A stretch of DNA of 64,000 nucleotides from Clostridiales bacterium (lineage in GTDB: Bacteria; Bacillota; Clostridia; Christensenellales; CAG-138): NCBI GenBank assembly GCA_918244965.1, contig CAKJYC010000004.1, positions 1-64,000 of the forward strand, written 5' to 3'. Positions 24,359-33,000 of this stretch are shown piece after piece. The notes beneath the pieces were generated by a model that saw nothing but the letters and a program-made list of their open reading frames with translations, had not been told where the DNA came from and searched no databases. The position numbers and the translations under genes were made by a program. The first letter of the stretch is position 1. Every line of letters starts with the position of its first letter.

Positions 24359-24371
24359 ATCGCCGGTTTAT
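24341..24371. terminator. Shared terminator containing both stop codons
   Basis: AAACCGGCGA, seven-base loop, TCGCCGGTTT. Both convergent genes stop inside the hairpin (24358 on the plus strand, 24368 on the minus strand). Confidence 0.75.
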
Positions 24372-26188
24372 TCATGATCCGGATGGAAGTATTGGTAGAC
24401 AGATCGGGCAGCCGCCGCAGTCATACCTTTTACTGCCGAAAGCTCTTCGACGCTTGCCGCTTTGATCGACTCAACTGTGAGAAATGCATCGAACAATGCG
24501 CGCTTGCGTTTCTCTCCGACGCCGCCAATCGAATCGAGAATGGAATACAACGCGCTTTTGCTGCGGAGATTCCGGTGATATGAGATCGCAAAACGGTGCG
24601 CTTCGTCGCGCAGACGTTCGATCAGATGTAAGGGAGCGCTGCTTTTCGGCAAAACGATAGGCTCGTCGCGGTCCGGAAGATAGATCAGCTCATCGGATTC
24701 CGCAAGCGAACAGATCGGGATATGTGTCAGGTTCAGCTTCTGCAGCACGTCAACGCCGACCGCAAGCTGCGTTTTACCGCCGTCGAGGATCAGAAGATCC
24801 GGCAGCTCGCCTTGCGAAGAAAGGCGTCGCGTCAGCACCTCTTGCATGGCAAGAAGATCGTCGCCGCCGGCGTCCGTCCGAATCCGGAAATGCCGGTATG
24901 CCGTTTTGTCCGGTTTGCCGTCACGGAACACGACCATGGAAGCGACGGTATTGGTCCCCATCAGATGTGAGTTGTCGAAGCATTCGACACGGGACGGGAT
25001 TTCATCGAGACATAGGATAGCTGACAGTTCTGCCAACGCGCCTTCGCCGCGTTCCCATGTGCGCATCTGGATTTTTTCGTTCTTTTCAAGCAGCGCTGTG
25101 CAGTTCTGCACGGCCATGTCCGTCAGTTGATGCTTGGTCCCTCGCACCGGAACGGCAACGGAAACTGCACGTTTCCGTTTGCTCCGCAGCCATTCTTCAA
25201 TTTCCGGCATGTCCGTGCACGCCTCGGCAAGCAATACGAGCGGAGGGATCTCGATACCGTCGTTGCCGTAATACTGCAACAGGAAGGCATGCAGCCACTG
25301 CGCCGGATCGTCATCGCCGTCGCCTTCAAGCGGGAACGCGTGCGTACCGATCACCTTTCCGCCGCGGACATACAGCGAGAACACCATGCGATATCCGTTG
25401 CGCGAACCGATGGCAAACACGTCCGCACATAAATCGTTCGCGCTGATCGCTGCCTGCTTTTCGCGCAGGGCAAGCGTCGCTTTCAGCTTATCGCGAAGCA
25501 ATGCGGCGCGTTCAAAGTCCATCGCTTCCGATGCTTCTTCCATTTTCTCTTTCAGGTAGGGGATCAGATCGCCGCTTTTTCCGTTTAACATGCGAATTGC
25601 ATCATTCAGATAGACGTGATACTGCTCCCGCGTGATTTCACCGCTGCAAGGCGCACAGCATTTCCCGACATGATACAACAGGCAGGGACGTTCGTTTCTT
25701 GCACGCATGGATGCGATGCTCTTTTTGCAATGCCGCAGGGGGAACAGATCATACACAAGCCGCAGCTCCTCCTGTACGGACGGACCGACAATATAAGGAC
25801 CGAGATAGGTCGCGCCATCGGGCTTGACACGGCGCACGATCTCGATACGCGGGAAATCCTGCTTCATGTCGATGCGGAAATACGGGAAATGTTTGTCATC
25901 CTTCAAGAGAATGTTGTACTTCGGCATGAATTCTTTGATCAGATTGCTTTCAAGGGACAGCGCTTCAACCTCGCTGTGCACTTCGATCGTTTCAAAATCC
26001 GCAATGTGCGAGACCATAGCACGAACCTTCGGCGAATGGTTTTTGGACGACTGAAAATACTGCCGGACACGGTTCTTGAGAATCTTTGCCTTTCCGACAT
26101 AGATGACCGTACCGGTCTCGTCCAGCATTTTATAGACGCCCGGCTTTTCCGGCAGCAATGCAATTTTATCTTCCAGTACGGTATTCAT
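24368..26188 (-). CDS. uvrC: Excinuclease ABC subunit C
   Basis: 606 residues. N-terminal GIY-YIG nuclease (KPGVYKMLDETGTVIYVGKA, about 14-33), a central UVR helical motif (around 200), the RNase H-like C-terminal nuclease with ECFDNSHLMGTNTVASMVVF and LILDGGK, and a C-terminal helix-hairpin-helix pair. With UvrA and UvrB it cuts on both sides of bulky DNA lesions. The ATG at 26188 overlaps the Maf stop by four bases. It is the last gene of an exoIII-maf-uvrC operon. No LexA box is visible before the operon. Confidence 0.93.
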   Translation of the reverse strand: MNTVLEDKIALLPEKPGVYKMLDETGTVIYVGKAKILKNRVRQYFQSSKNHSPKVRAMVSHIADFETIEVHSEVEALSLESNLIKEFMPKYNILLKDDKHFPYFRIDMKQDFPRIEIVRRVKPDGATYLGPYIVGPSVQEELRLVYDLFPLRHCKKSIASMRARNERPCLLYHVGKCCAPCSGEITREQYHVYLNDAIRMLNGKSGDLIPYLKEKMEEASEAMDFERAALLRDKLKATLALREKQAAISANDLCADVFAIGSRNGYRMVFSLYVRGGKVIGTHAFPLEGDGDDDPAQWLHAFLLQYYGNDGIEIPPLVLLAEACTDMPEIEEWLRSKRKRAVSVAVPVRGTKHQLTDMAVQNCTALLEKNEKIQMRTWERGEGALAELSAILCLDEIPSRVECFDNSHLMGTNTVASMVVFRDGKPDKTAYRHFRIRTDAGGDDLLAMQEVLTRRLSSQGELPDLLILDGGKTQLAVGVDVLQKLNLTHIPICSLAESDELIYLPDRDEPIVLPKSSAPLHLIERLRDEAHRFAISYHRNLRSKSALYSILDSIGGVGEKRKRALFDAFLTVESIKAASVEELSAVKGMTAAAARSVYQYFHPDHE

Positions 26189-26760
26189 GTACGGTCCTGT
26201 GTGATCGCGCCGGCCTGCAGCAGCATCTCGTACAGAACGGGGGCGGGGAGGCCGACGACATTGAAATAGTTTCCTTCCACAGATTCGACAAATACACAGC
26301 CGAGGCCCTGTACGCCGTAGGAGCCGGCTTTGTCGAGCGGATCGCCCGTTGAGACGTACCAACGGATCTCCGCATCTGTCATCGGGCGAAACTTTACCTT
26401 TGTGGTGACACAGCGCACATCCGAATAGCCGTTTTTCAGAACAGCGAGCCCGGTGTAGACCGTATGTGATCGTCCCTGCATGCGATGAAGCGTGCGGATC
26501 GCATCGTCGGGAGACGCAGGCTTTCCGATGATCTCACCGTCTAAATCAACCACTGTGTCAGCGCCGATCACGCATGCGTCCGGATGCAGATGCAGTGCAT
26601 ACGCCGCCTTCTGAGCAGCGAGATGCTCGACCGTTTCCGGAACAGAAAGTCCTGCCGGAACAAGTTCCGGTTCTGTACAGACCTCCGTTTGAAAATGCAG
26701 TCCCATGAACGCCATGATTTCATGGCGGCGAGGCGATTGCGAAGCCAGAATCAGTTCCAT
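26185..26760 (-). CDS. maf: Maf-family nucleoside triphosphate pyrophosphatase
   Basis: 191 residues, the normal size. Signature LILASQSPRRHEIM at the N terminus, then VIGADTVVDLDGEIIGKP and the AGSYGVQGLG block. Maf proteins hydrolyse modified or non-canonical nucleoside triphosphates and can affect septum formation. The start at 26760 is preferred (GGGAGGGAAC just upstream) over an in-frame codon four residues earlier. It overlaps the exoIII stop by ten bases and the uvrC start by four, a tightly coupled nucleotide-pool and DNA-repair operon. Confidence 0.9.
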   Translation of the reverse strand: MELILASQSPRRHEIMAFMGLHFQTEVCTEPELVPAGLSVPETVEHLAAQKAAYALHLHPDACVIGADTVVDLDGEIIGKPASPDDAIRTLHRMQGRSHTVYTGLAVLKNGYSDVRCVTTKVKFRPMTDAEIRWYVSTGDPLDKAGSYGVQGLGCVFVESVEGNYFNVVGLPAPVLYEMLLQAGAITQDRT

Positions 26761-27515
26761 GTTCCCTCCCACAGCAGTCCGACGGGACAGTGATCGCTGC
26801 CCTGTACATCGGAATAGATCATTGCGTCCTTGATGCGGCAGGCATCCTGTTTGCGGACGAGGAAATAGTCAATGCGCCATCCGGCGTTCCGTTCCCGCGC
26901 GCGGAAGCGATAGCTCCACCACGAATACGCGTCCTTTCGATCCGGATAGAGTGCGCGGAAAGAGTCCGCAAAACCGGCTTCAAGAAGCGCGCCGAACATG
27001 GCACGCTCTTCGTCGGAGAAACCGGCATTGCCGCGATTCTGCGCGGGATTCTTGAGGTCGATCTCGCGATGCGCAACATTCAGATCGCCGCAGTAAATCA
27101 CCGGACCTTTTTCGGCAAGTTCACAAAGGTATGCGCGGATCGCGGCTTCCCAAGCGGTCCGGAACGGCAGCCGCTTCAGTTCATCCTGGGCGTTCGGAAC
27201 GTATGCGGTCACAAACGTGAAGGACGGATAGAAAAGCGTGATCGTGCGCCCCTCGGAATCGAACCGGTCATCGCCGATCCCGAAGCAAACCTCGGTCGGT
27301 TGCCGCTTTGTATAAACCGCAGTCCCGGAGTAACCCTTTTTCTGCGCGCTGCAGTAGTAGGTCAGGTATCCTTCCGGCGCATAGTCAAGCTGTTCCGGCT
27401 GTGCCTTGGTTTCCTGCAGCGCAATGATATCCGGCGATTCCTTTTGCAGAAAATCGTCGAATCCCTTCTGAAGACAGGCACGAAGCCCGTTGACATTCCA
27501 ACTGATCAGTTTCAT
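26751..27515 (-). CDS. xth: Exodeoxyribonuclease III / AP endonuclease
   Basis: 254 residues. ISWNVNGLRACL, IIALQETKAQ, YCGDLNVAH and the C-terminal QGSDHCPVGLLW give the complete metal and catalytic residue set of ExoIII-type AP endonucleases, which cut at abasic sites in base-excision repair. The ATG at 27515 has no ribosome site; a -10 TATAAT (complement of 27522-27527) ends exactly six bases upstream, so the transcript likely begins at the start codon. A TTG three bases upstream is in frame but would lie before the predicted mRNA start. First gene of the repair operon. Confidence 0.9.
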   Translation of the reverse strand: MKLISWNVNGLRACLQKGFDDFLQKESPDIIALQETKAQPEQLDYAPEGYLTYYCSAQKKGYSGTAVYTKRQPTEVCFGIGDDRFDSEGRTITLFYPSFTFVTAYVPNAQDELKRLPFRTAWEAAIRAYLCELAEKGPVIYCGDLNVAHREIDLKNPAQNRGNAGFSDEERAMFGALLEAGFADSFRALYPDRKDAYSWWSYRFRARERNAGWRIDYFLVRKQDACRIKDAMIYSDVQGSDHCPVGLLWEGTWN

Positions 27516-27521
27516 CAATCT

Positions 27522-27572
27522 ATTATATAAAACATTTCAGGTGTTGACAAGACCAAAGATAAATGATAGCAT
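27522..27572. promoter_or_regulatory. Divergent promoters of xth and the Crp-like gene sharing a -35 box
   Basis: Leftward: TTGTCA (complement of 27545-27550), 17-bp spacer, TATAAT (complement of 27522-27527), six bases, ATG. Rightward: TTGACA (27544-27549), 17-bp spacer, TAGCAT (27567-27572). The -35 boxes overlap by five bases on opposite strands, as at 1014-1020. Confidence 0.8.
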
Positions 27573-27605
27573 ATCTGTATCAAATGAAACGGAAGTGAAT
27601 GGATT

Positions 27606-28265
27606 TTGAGTACACTGTTGAATGCGTCAAGATACGCAAGACAACTTGGCGGCACGGTCCTGTTCTCCGGCGTTTCAGAGGACAAGATTCGCGCGTGGCT
27701 GATCCGCGCCGAAGTGACGGTTGCGGAATACGAAATCGGGGAATACCTGTTTACAAGAAACGATAAGGACGTTCGACTCGGTATTTTGCTGCGAGGGGCG
27801 GCAGAGGTACGACGGGAAAGCGCAGACGGCGTCATGCACATGAGCGTACTGAATCGCAACGATCTGTTCGGAGCCGCTTCGCTGTTCGGAAACGATCATC
27901 CGTATGTTACCGATATCCGCTGCATTAAGCGTGTACGTGTGATGATCATCAGCGAGGACGCGCTTTTGGAGCTTCTCTCCGAAAGCAAGACGGTCCTGCG
28001 GAATTACCTGTCCTATTTGAACAGCCGTATTCGTTTTCTCAATCGTCGCCTGGACGCGTTTTCCAAAAACACCGTCACGGCACGCGTGATGACATTCCTT
28101 TCCGGTGAAGCAATCGACCGTGTCGTTTGCGTAGGCAGTATGACGAAGCTGTCGGAAGCATTGTGCGTCAGCCGCGCAACGCTGTATCGGGCATTGGAAT
28201 CGCTCGAAAGCACGCACAAAATCCGCAGGAGCGGAAAAGAAATCATCTTATTGGAGGATATGTAA
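27606..28265 (+). CDS. Crp/Fnr-family transcription regulator
   Basis: 219 residues from a TTG start (GGAAGTG about nine bases upstream). An N-terminal cyclic-nucleotide-binding-type beta barrel (about 20-130, with LGILLRGAAEVRR and NRNDLFGAASLFG), a long dimer helix and a C-terminal winged helix (SMTKLSEALCVSRATLYRALESLES). There is no Cys cluster for an Fe-S centre and the classic cAMP-contact Arg/Glu motif is not obvious, so the effector is unknown. It is followed at one base by the ABC importer genes, which it probably controls. Confidence 0.82.
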   Translation: MSTLLNASRYARQLGGTVLFSGVSEDKIRAWLIRAEVTVAEYEIGEYLFTRNDKDVRLGILLRGAAEVRRESADGVMHMSVLNRNDLFGAASLFGNDHPYVTDIRCIKRVRVMIISEDALLELLSESKTVLRNYLSYLNSRIRFLNRRLDAFSKNTVTARVMTFLSGEAIDRVVCVGSMTKLSEALCVSRATLYRALESLESTHKIRRSGKEIILLEDM

Positions 28266-28266
28266 C

Positions 28267-29235
28267 TTGAAAAAAATCGCTTTGATCTGTCTGTCTCTCG
28301 TTATGATGCTGACAGCATTTGCATGCGGCAAAACACAGACAGCCGAACAGCCTGTTCCCGAAGAACCCGTGCGCGTCGCGGCGCTTGCCGGTCCGACCGG
28401 CATGGGCCTTGCTTATATGATGCAGGACATGCAGGACCGGTATTCCGTTGAGCTGTTTACCGCACCCGATCAGGTGACGGCAAAGATCGTCAACGGTGAA
28501 GTCGATATTGCAGCCGTCCCGGTCAACCTCGCATCTGTTCTGTATACGAAAACGGAGGGGAACGTGAATGTGATCGCGATCAATACGCTCGGTGTACTGT
28601 ATCTGCTTGAAACCGGCAATTCGATCAATTCGATCGCGGACCTCGCCGGAAAGACTGTTTATGCCACCGGTCAGGGAAGCACGCCGGAATACATTCTGCA
28701 GTATCTGCTTGACGCGAACGGACTGACCGATCAGGTCGCTGTCGAATACATTGCGGACAATTCCGCGCTGATCGCCATGCTGGCAGACGGTAGTGCCGAG
28801 ATCGCGCTGCTTCCGGAGCCGCACGTTTCGGTTGCCTGTGCACAGAATCAGAATGTTCGCGTTGCGTTGAAGGTCAACGACCTTTGGAGCGAAAAGAACG
28901 ACACGCAGCTGGTGCAGGGTGTGTATATCGTTCGTACGGATTACCTCAAGAACCACAAAACGCAGGTCGATGCGTTCCTGAAGGATGCAAAGGAATCCGC
29001 GCAGAAGGTCGTGACTGAGGCTGACGCCGCAGCAGTTATCGCCGCGCAGGGGATCATCGGGAAGGAAGCGATCGCCAAGCGTGCGATCCCGAACTGCAAC
29101 ATCACCTTGCTGACCGGAGCCGAGATGAAAGCGAACGTGCTCGCAATGCTGACGGTGCTGTTCAACGCAAATCCGAAATCCGTTGGCGGCAAGCTGCCTG
29201 CAGACGATTTCTATTATGAGGCGAATCCTTCGTAA
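28267..29235 (+). CDS. ABC importer substrate-binding lipoprotein (SsuA/NMT1-like)
   Basis: 322 residues from a TTG start with GGAGG nine bases upstream. Lipobox AFAC near residue 20 anchors it outside. The VRVAALAGPTGMGLAYMM opening and the later NSINSIADLAGKTVYATGQGSTPEYIL block match periplasmic-binding fold proteins of the nitrate/sulfonate/taurine/thiamine-precursor group. Permease and ATPase genes follow. The substrate cannot be assigned: the binding-pocket motifs of SsuA, TauA and ThiY are not diagnostic here. Confidence 0.82.
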   Translation: MKKIALICLSLVMMLTAFACGKTQTAEQPVPEEPVRVAALAGPTGMGLAYMMQDMQDRYSVELFTAPDQVTAKIVNGEVDIAAVPVNLASVLYTKTEGNVNVIAINTLGVLYLLETGNSINSIADLAGKTVYATGQGSTPEYILQYLLDANGLTDQVAVEYIADNSALIAMLADGSAEIALLPEPHVSVACAQNQNVRVALKVNDLWSEKNDTQLVQGVYIVRTDYLKNHKTQVDAFLKDAKESAQKVVTEADAAAVIAAQGIIGKEAIAKRAIPNCNITLLTGAEMKANVLAMLTVLFNANPKSVGGKLPADDFYYEANPS

Positions 29236-29965
29236 AGCATTCCGAATCTGCGTTCCGATCGCAGTTTATATCGCAGTATGGCAGCTGTTGTCGATGCTTG
29301 TCGGCAACAGCTTGCTGTTGCCTTCCCCCTGCGAAACCCTGCAGTCCGTTCGTGATGTTCTGACAACCGGCAGAGGCTGGCAGGCGATCGGGCTGACGCT
29401 GCTCCGGATCGTTTCTGGGTATTTGCTGGGCTGTACGCTCGGTGTTGCGCTTGCAGTTCTGACGTCGCATTTTGAAACCGCGAACTGGCTGCTGAAGCCG
29501 CTCAGGTCGCTTGTGAAAACGACGCCGATCACGTCCTTTGCACTGATCCTTCTCGTGTCAGTTGTGTCCGGGATTGTGCCGGTCATTGTTGCAGCGATCG
29601 TCGTCGTGCCGATGATCTGGCAGACGACGGAAGAAGCGATCCGAAACCGCAGCATACAGCTGGAGGAAATGGCAACGGTCTATCTGACGCCGTGGAAGAA
29701 GCTGCGCTATGTAACGCTGCCGCAGATTCTGCCCCGGTTTTTCTCTACGGCTTCCGTTTCTCTCGGTTTTGCATGGAAGGCGGTCATTACGGCGGAAATC
29801 CTATCACTGCCGCGTTTCGGCATCGGCCGCGAAATGCAAAGCATCAAATCTTATATGGAAACTTCCGAGCTGTTTGCATGGACGCTGCTTGTCATCTGCA
29901 TGTCGGTGCTGATGGAGTCCGGATTCCGGATCCTGTTGAGAAAGGCAGGGCAGAGGTATGATTAA
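29216..29965 (+). CDS. ABC importer permease (SsuC/TauC-like)
   Basis: 249 residues with about six membrane helices and the inner-membrane EAA-type loop (EEMATVYLTPWKKLRYVTLPQILPRF) that contacts the ATPase. The fold matches permeases of the nitrate/sulfonate/taurine group. The start at ATG 29216 overlaps the binding-protein gene by 20 bases and lacks a good ribosome site, suggesting coupled translation; the first hydrophobic helix (ICVPIAVYIAVWQLLSML) starts soon after. The stop overlaps the ATPase start by eight bases. Confidence 0.85.
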   Translation: MRRILRKAFRICVPIAVYIAVWQLLSMLVGNSLLLPSPCETLQSVRDVLTTGRGWQAIGLTLLRIVSGYLLGCTLGVALAVLTSHFETANWLLKPLRSLVKTTPITSFALILLVSVVSGIVPVIVAAIVVVPMIWQTTEEAIRNRSIQLEEMATVYLTPWKKLRYVTLPQILPRFFSTASVSLGFAWKAVITAEILSLPRFGIGREMQSIKSYMETSELFAWTLLVICMSVLMESGFRILLRKAGQRYD

Positions 29966-30509
29966 GCTCTCAGACATTTCGATCCGATTCGGCGAAAAGC
30001 AGGTGTTGACGAATTTCTCGACCCAGCTTCCGGATCGCGGCGTCGTTCTTCTGTCCGGTGAATCCGGGATCGGCAAAACGACACTGCTTCGCATTCTGTG
30101 CGGACTGACACAACCCGATTCGGGAACGATTACGGGACTTGAAACACGAAAGGTATCCGTCGTCTTTCAGGAACCGCGATTGATCGAACACTTGACGGCA
30201 CTCGAAAACGTTTCCCTTGTTTCCGACCGGAAAACGGCTGTCAGGCTATTGACCGATTTGAATCTTGAAAAAGAGATGAATCAAAGGGCGGCGAAGCTGT
30301 CCGGCGGGCAGAAGCAGCGCGTATCGCTTGCCAGAGCGTTTTCTTTTTCCGATGACGTCGTTTTGCTTGACGAACCGTTTTCCGGACTGGACGACCAGAA
30401 TAAACTGCGTGCTGCGCGTCTGATTCGGACCGCACAGCTTGCTCTTGTTGTCACGCACGACGCAACCGACGCCGAATTGCTTTCTGCCGATAAAATTATT
30501 ACGCTTTGA
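29958..30509 (+). CDS. ABC importer ATPase
   Basis: 183 residues, shorter than the usual 240 or so of this class because the C-terminal region beyond the H-loop is missing. Walker A GESGIGKTTL, Q-loop VVFQEPRLI, signature LSGGQKQRVSLARAF, Walker B VVLLDEPFSGLD and the switch His in LVVTHDATDAE are all present, so it should still hydrolyse ATP. The start overlaps the permease gene. A new promoter begins right after the stop. Confidence 0.88.
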   Translation: MIKLSDISIRFGEKQVLTNFSTQLPDRGVVLLSGESGIGKTTLLRILCGLTQPDSGTITGLETRKVSVVFQEPRLIEHLTALENVSLVSDRKTAVRLLTDLNLEKEMNQRAAKLSGGQKQRVSLARAFSFSDDVVLLDEPFSGLDDQNKLRAARLIRTAQLALVVTHDATDAELLSADKIITL

Positions 30510-30510
30510 C

Positions 30511-30539
30511 TTGCACTTTTTCCGCATATGTGATATGAT
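30511..30539 (+). promoter_or_regulatory. Promoter of the alpha/beta hydrolase operon
   Basis: TTGCAC (30511-30516), 17-bp spacer, TATGAT (30534-30539) with a TGA extension. Confidence 0.7.
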
Positions 30540-30569
30540 ACTTTATCAATATTATGCGGAGGTATGCGT

Positions 30570-31508
30570 ATGGGTATTGTTGTGCGGGACAAACGTTTCC
30601 CTTCTTCCACCGGGATCTGTGACGTTCGCTATCGCATCTGGGCACCTGAAGATCCGCGTGCATGCGTACAGATCATTCACGGCATGGCGGAGCATATCGA
30701 ACGGTATCATGATTTTGCAATGTTCCTTGCCGAGAACGGGTTCCTCGTATACGGCATGGATCTTCCGGGGCACGGCAAGTCCATCGGCAAGGATCAGCCG
30801 AAGGGATTCTTCGGTGAGAAGAACGGCTGGGACAACCTGATCAAAGACAATAAAACCATGCATGACACCGTGATGAAGGATCATCCTTCTTTGGCGTGCA
30901 TTCTCTTCGGCCATTCGATGGGCAGCTTTCTTGCAAGAACATATGCCGGTCGCATGGGCGTTGATTTTGATGCATTCGTTTTTTCCGGCACTGCCGGCGC
31001 AAACCCTGCGCTGCCGGTCGCAAAAATGCTTGCCAAAGGCGCGATCAAGAAGGGCAAAGGCGCGGTTCCGAACGTATCGCTGAACAAACTGGGGTTCGGC
31101 GCGTACAACAAGAAGTTCAAGGAAGCAAGAACGGAATTTGACTGGCTTTCGCGCGATACGGCTTCCGTGGATAAATACATCGAGGATCCTCTCTGCGGTT
31201 TCGTTTTTACCTCATGCGCATTCTATGATCTGTTTACGGGACTTCAGGAGGTTTCCAATCTGAATTGGGCGAAGCGTGTACCGAACCGTCCGATTTTCCT
31301 GATGTCCGGTTCCAACGATCCCGTCGGCGCCATGGGGAAGGGCGTCAGACAAGTCTGCGGATGGCTTGAAAAGAGCGGACACAAGGTCTCCATGAAGCTC
31401 TATCCGGAAGGACGGCATGAGATGCTGAACGAAACGAACCGGAAGGAGGTTTACGGCGACGTACTGCTCTTCCTCGAAGCGGTTTGCACGACCGGTGAAA
31501 CAGAATGA
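30570..31508 (+). CDS. Alpha/beta hydrolase, monoacylglycerol-lipase-like
   Basis: 312 residues. The opening VQIIHGMAEHIERY with HG oxyanion region, YGMDLPGHGKS, the nucleophile elbow FGHSMGSFLA, the acid in MSGSNDPVGAMG and the His in YPEGRHEML form a full catalytic triad of the serine-aminopeptidase/lysophospholipase group. It is cytoplasmic, with no signal peptide. GGAGG (30558-30562) sits seven bases before ATG 30570, which is preferred over ATG 30564. The stop overlaps the next gene's start (ATGA). Confidence 0.85.
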   Translation: MGIVVRDKRFPSSTGICDVRYRIWAPEDPRACVQIIHGMAEHIERYHDFAMFLAENGFLVYGMDLPGHGKSIGKDQPKGFFGEKNGWDNLIKDNKTMHDTVMKDHPSLACILFGHSMGSFLARTYAGRMGVDFDAFVFSGTAGANPALPVAKMLAKGAIKKGKGAVPNVSLNKLGFGAYNKKFKEARTEFDWLSRDTASVDKYIEDPLCGFVFTSCAFYDLFTGLQEVSNLNWAKRVPNRPIFLMSGSNDPVGAMGKGVRQVCGWLEKSGHKVSMKLYPEGRHEMLNETNRKEVYGDVLLFLEAVCTTGETE

Positions 31509-32173
31509 GCGGCGTATTGATCTACCGTGATGCAAAAACCGTCGGCGTCAGCGCCGCAACGATGATCGCAAGCCATCTTTTGACGGATCCGGGCTGCGTC
31601 GTAGGCGTCGATTATCATGAGACGCTTCTGCCCGTATTCGATTCGCTCTCTGCGATGACTGAGAACGGATTGATCGACTGGGGCGAAGCGAAGATTTTCC
31701 AGCTCTTTGAGTTCCTTCCGGATGAAACCGGAGAACAGCGGATCGCTAATCTTTTGGGGAAAGCGTTGTTTGCTAAAACGGACATTTCGGAAAAGCAATA
31801 CGTGGTTCCGTTTTCCAAGGAGCTTTCAAAGGAGGATACTGCGCGAGCATTCGAGACCTCGATCCTCGATGCCGGAGGACTTGATGTTGCGTTGATCGCT
31901 GTCAGACGTGACGGATCGTTGTTCATGAACCGTTCCTACGACTGTATGCCGGAAACGCATGACGAAATGATTGACGGGGATGGATTTATCACAGCCGGGC
32001 TGACTGCTTTGATGCACGCAAAGCATCTGATCGTGGTAGGCGCCGGCCGAAATGCTGCGGATGCGGTCAGGGCAATGCTGAAGGGAACGCTTTCGGAATC
32101 GCCGCTTGCGTCCTTGCGCCTGCATCCGTCCGTAACCTTTGTGTTTGATGAAGAAGCTGCAGAAATGCTTTGA
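31505..32173 (+). CDS. Glucosamine-6-phosphate deaminase/6-phosphogluconolactonase-like protein
   Basis: 222 residues. Residues near the N terminus (GVSAATMIASHLL) and the C-terminal LTALMHAKHLIVVGAGRNAADAVRAMLKG block follow the NagB/Pgl/RpiA sugar-phosphate isomerase fold, where the latter holds the family's catalytic-loop helix. The middle part, with VDYHETLLPVFDSL, is divergent, and the active-site Asp-His pair of NagB is not obvious, so the substrate and even activity are uncertain. Coupled by a four-base overlap to the alpha/beta hydrolase gene. Confidence 0.65.
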   Translation: MSGVLIYRDAKTVGVSAATMIASHLLTDPGCVVGVDYHETLLPVFDSLSAMTENGLIDWGEAKIFQLFEFLPDETGEQRIANLLGKALFAKTDISEKQYVVPFSKELSKEDTARAFETSILDAGGLDVALIAVRRDGSLFMNRSYDCMPETHDEMIDGDGFITAGLTALMHAKHLIVVGAGRNAADAVRAMLKGTLSESPLASLRLHPSVTFVFDEEAAEML

Positions 32174-32214
32174 TATACCAGAATGGATTAACTGACGATT
32201 GAGGAGGAAATACT

Positions 32215-32955
32215 ATGTCCGGACATTCCAAATGGGCAAATATTAAGAACAAGAAAGAAAAGACCGACGCCCAAAAAGGTAAGATCTTTACAAAGATCGG
32301 CCGTGAGATCGCTATCGCTGTCAAAGAGGGCGGCGGCGCCGATCCGGCGAACAATTCCAAGCTGCGCGACGTCATTGCAAAAGCAAAGGCGGCAAACATG
32401 CCGAACGACAATATTTCGCGTTCCATCAAGAAGGCGAGCGGCGACGGCAACAGCGTGGATTATGAAGAGGTCGTATACGAGGGCTACGGCCCCGGCAACA
32501 TTGCTGTGATCGTAAACGTTCTGACCGACAACCGCAACCGTATTGCTGCGGAAATGCGGCATATCTTCTCCAAAAGCGGCGGCAACATGGGCGCTTCCGG
32601 CTCCGTTGCATGGATGTTCGATAAGAAGGGCCTGATCGTCATTGAACGCACCGCGCTGATGGATGAAGATGAAGTCATGATGCAGGCGCTTGACGCCGGC
32701 GCGGAGGATTTTGTCGCGCAGGACGATGCGTTTGAAGTCTACACCGCTCCCGCAGACTTTTCCGCCGTTCGTGAAAATCTGGAAGGACTCGGCTACAACT
32801 TCATTTCTGCTGAGATCGGTCAGATCCCCAAAAATACCACGAACATTACGGATCCGGAAACGATCGAAAAGATCGAACGCTTCCTGGAACGCATGGACGA
32901 CAATGACGACGTGCAGGAAGTGTTCCATAACGGCGTCTGGGAAGAAAAAGAATAA
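32215..32955 (+). CDS. yebC: YebC/PmpR/TACO1-family protein
   Basis: 246 residues. The start MSGHSKWANIKNKKEK is the unmistakable family signature; DNNRNRIAAEMRHIFSK and the acidic C terminus are also typical. Older work called it a transcription regulator; more recent work links the family to ribosome function at difficult codons such as polyproline stretches. That would fit a genome with Pro-rich surface linkers, but this is inference. GAGGAGGAAATACT precedes the ATG. Confidence 0.93.
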   Translation: MSGHSKWANIKNKKEKTDAQKGKIFTKIGREIAIAVKEGGGADPANNSKLRDVIAKAKAANMPNDNISRSIKKASGDGNSVDYEEVVYEGYGPGNIAVIVNVLTDNRNRIAAEMRHIFSKSGGNMGASGSVAWMFDKKGLIVIERTALMDEDEVMMQALDAGAEDFVAQDDAFEVYTAPADFSAVRENLEGLGYNFISAEIGQIPKNTTNITDPETIEKIERFLERMDDNDDVQEVFHNGVWEEKE

Positions 32956-33000
32956 TCTGCATTACACTGACGTATAAAGAATAGCAAAGGAGGTTCAATC

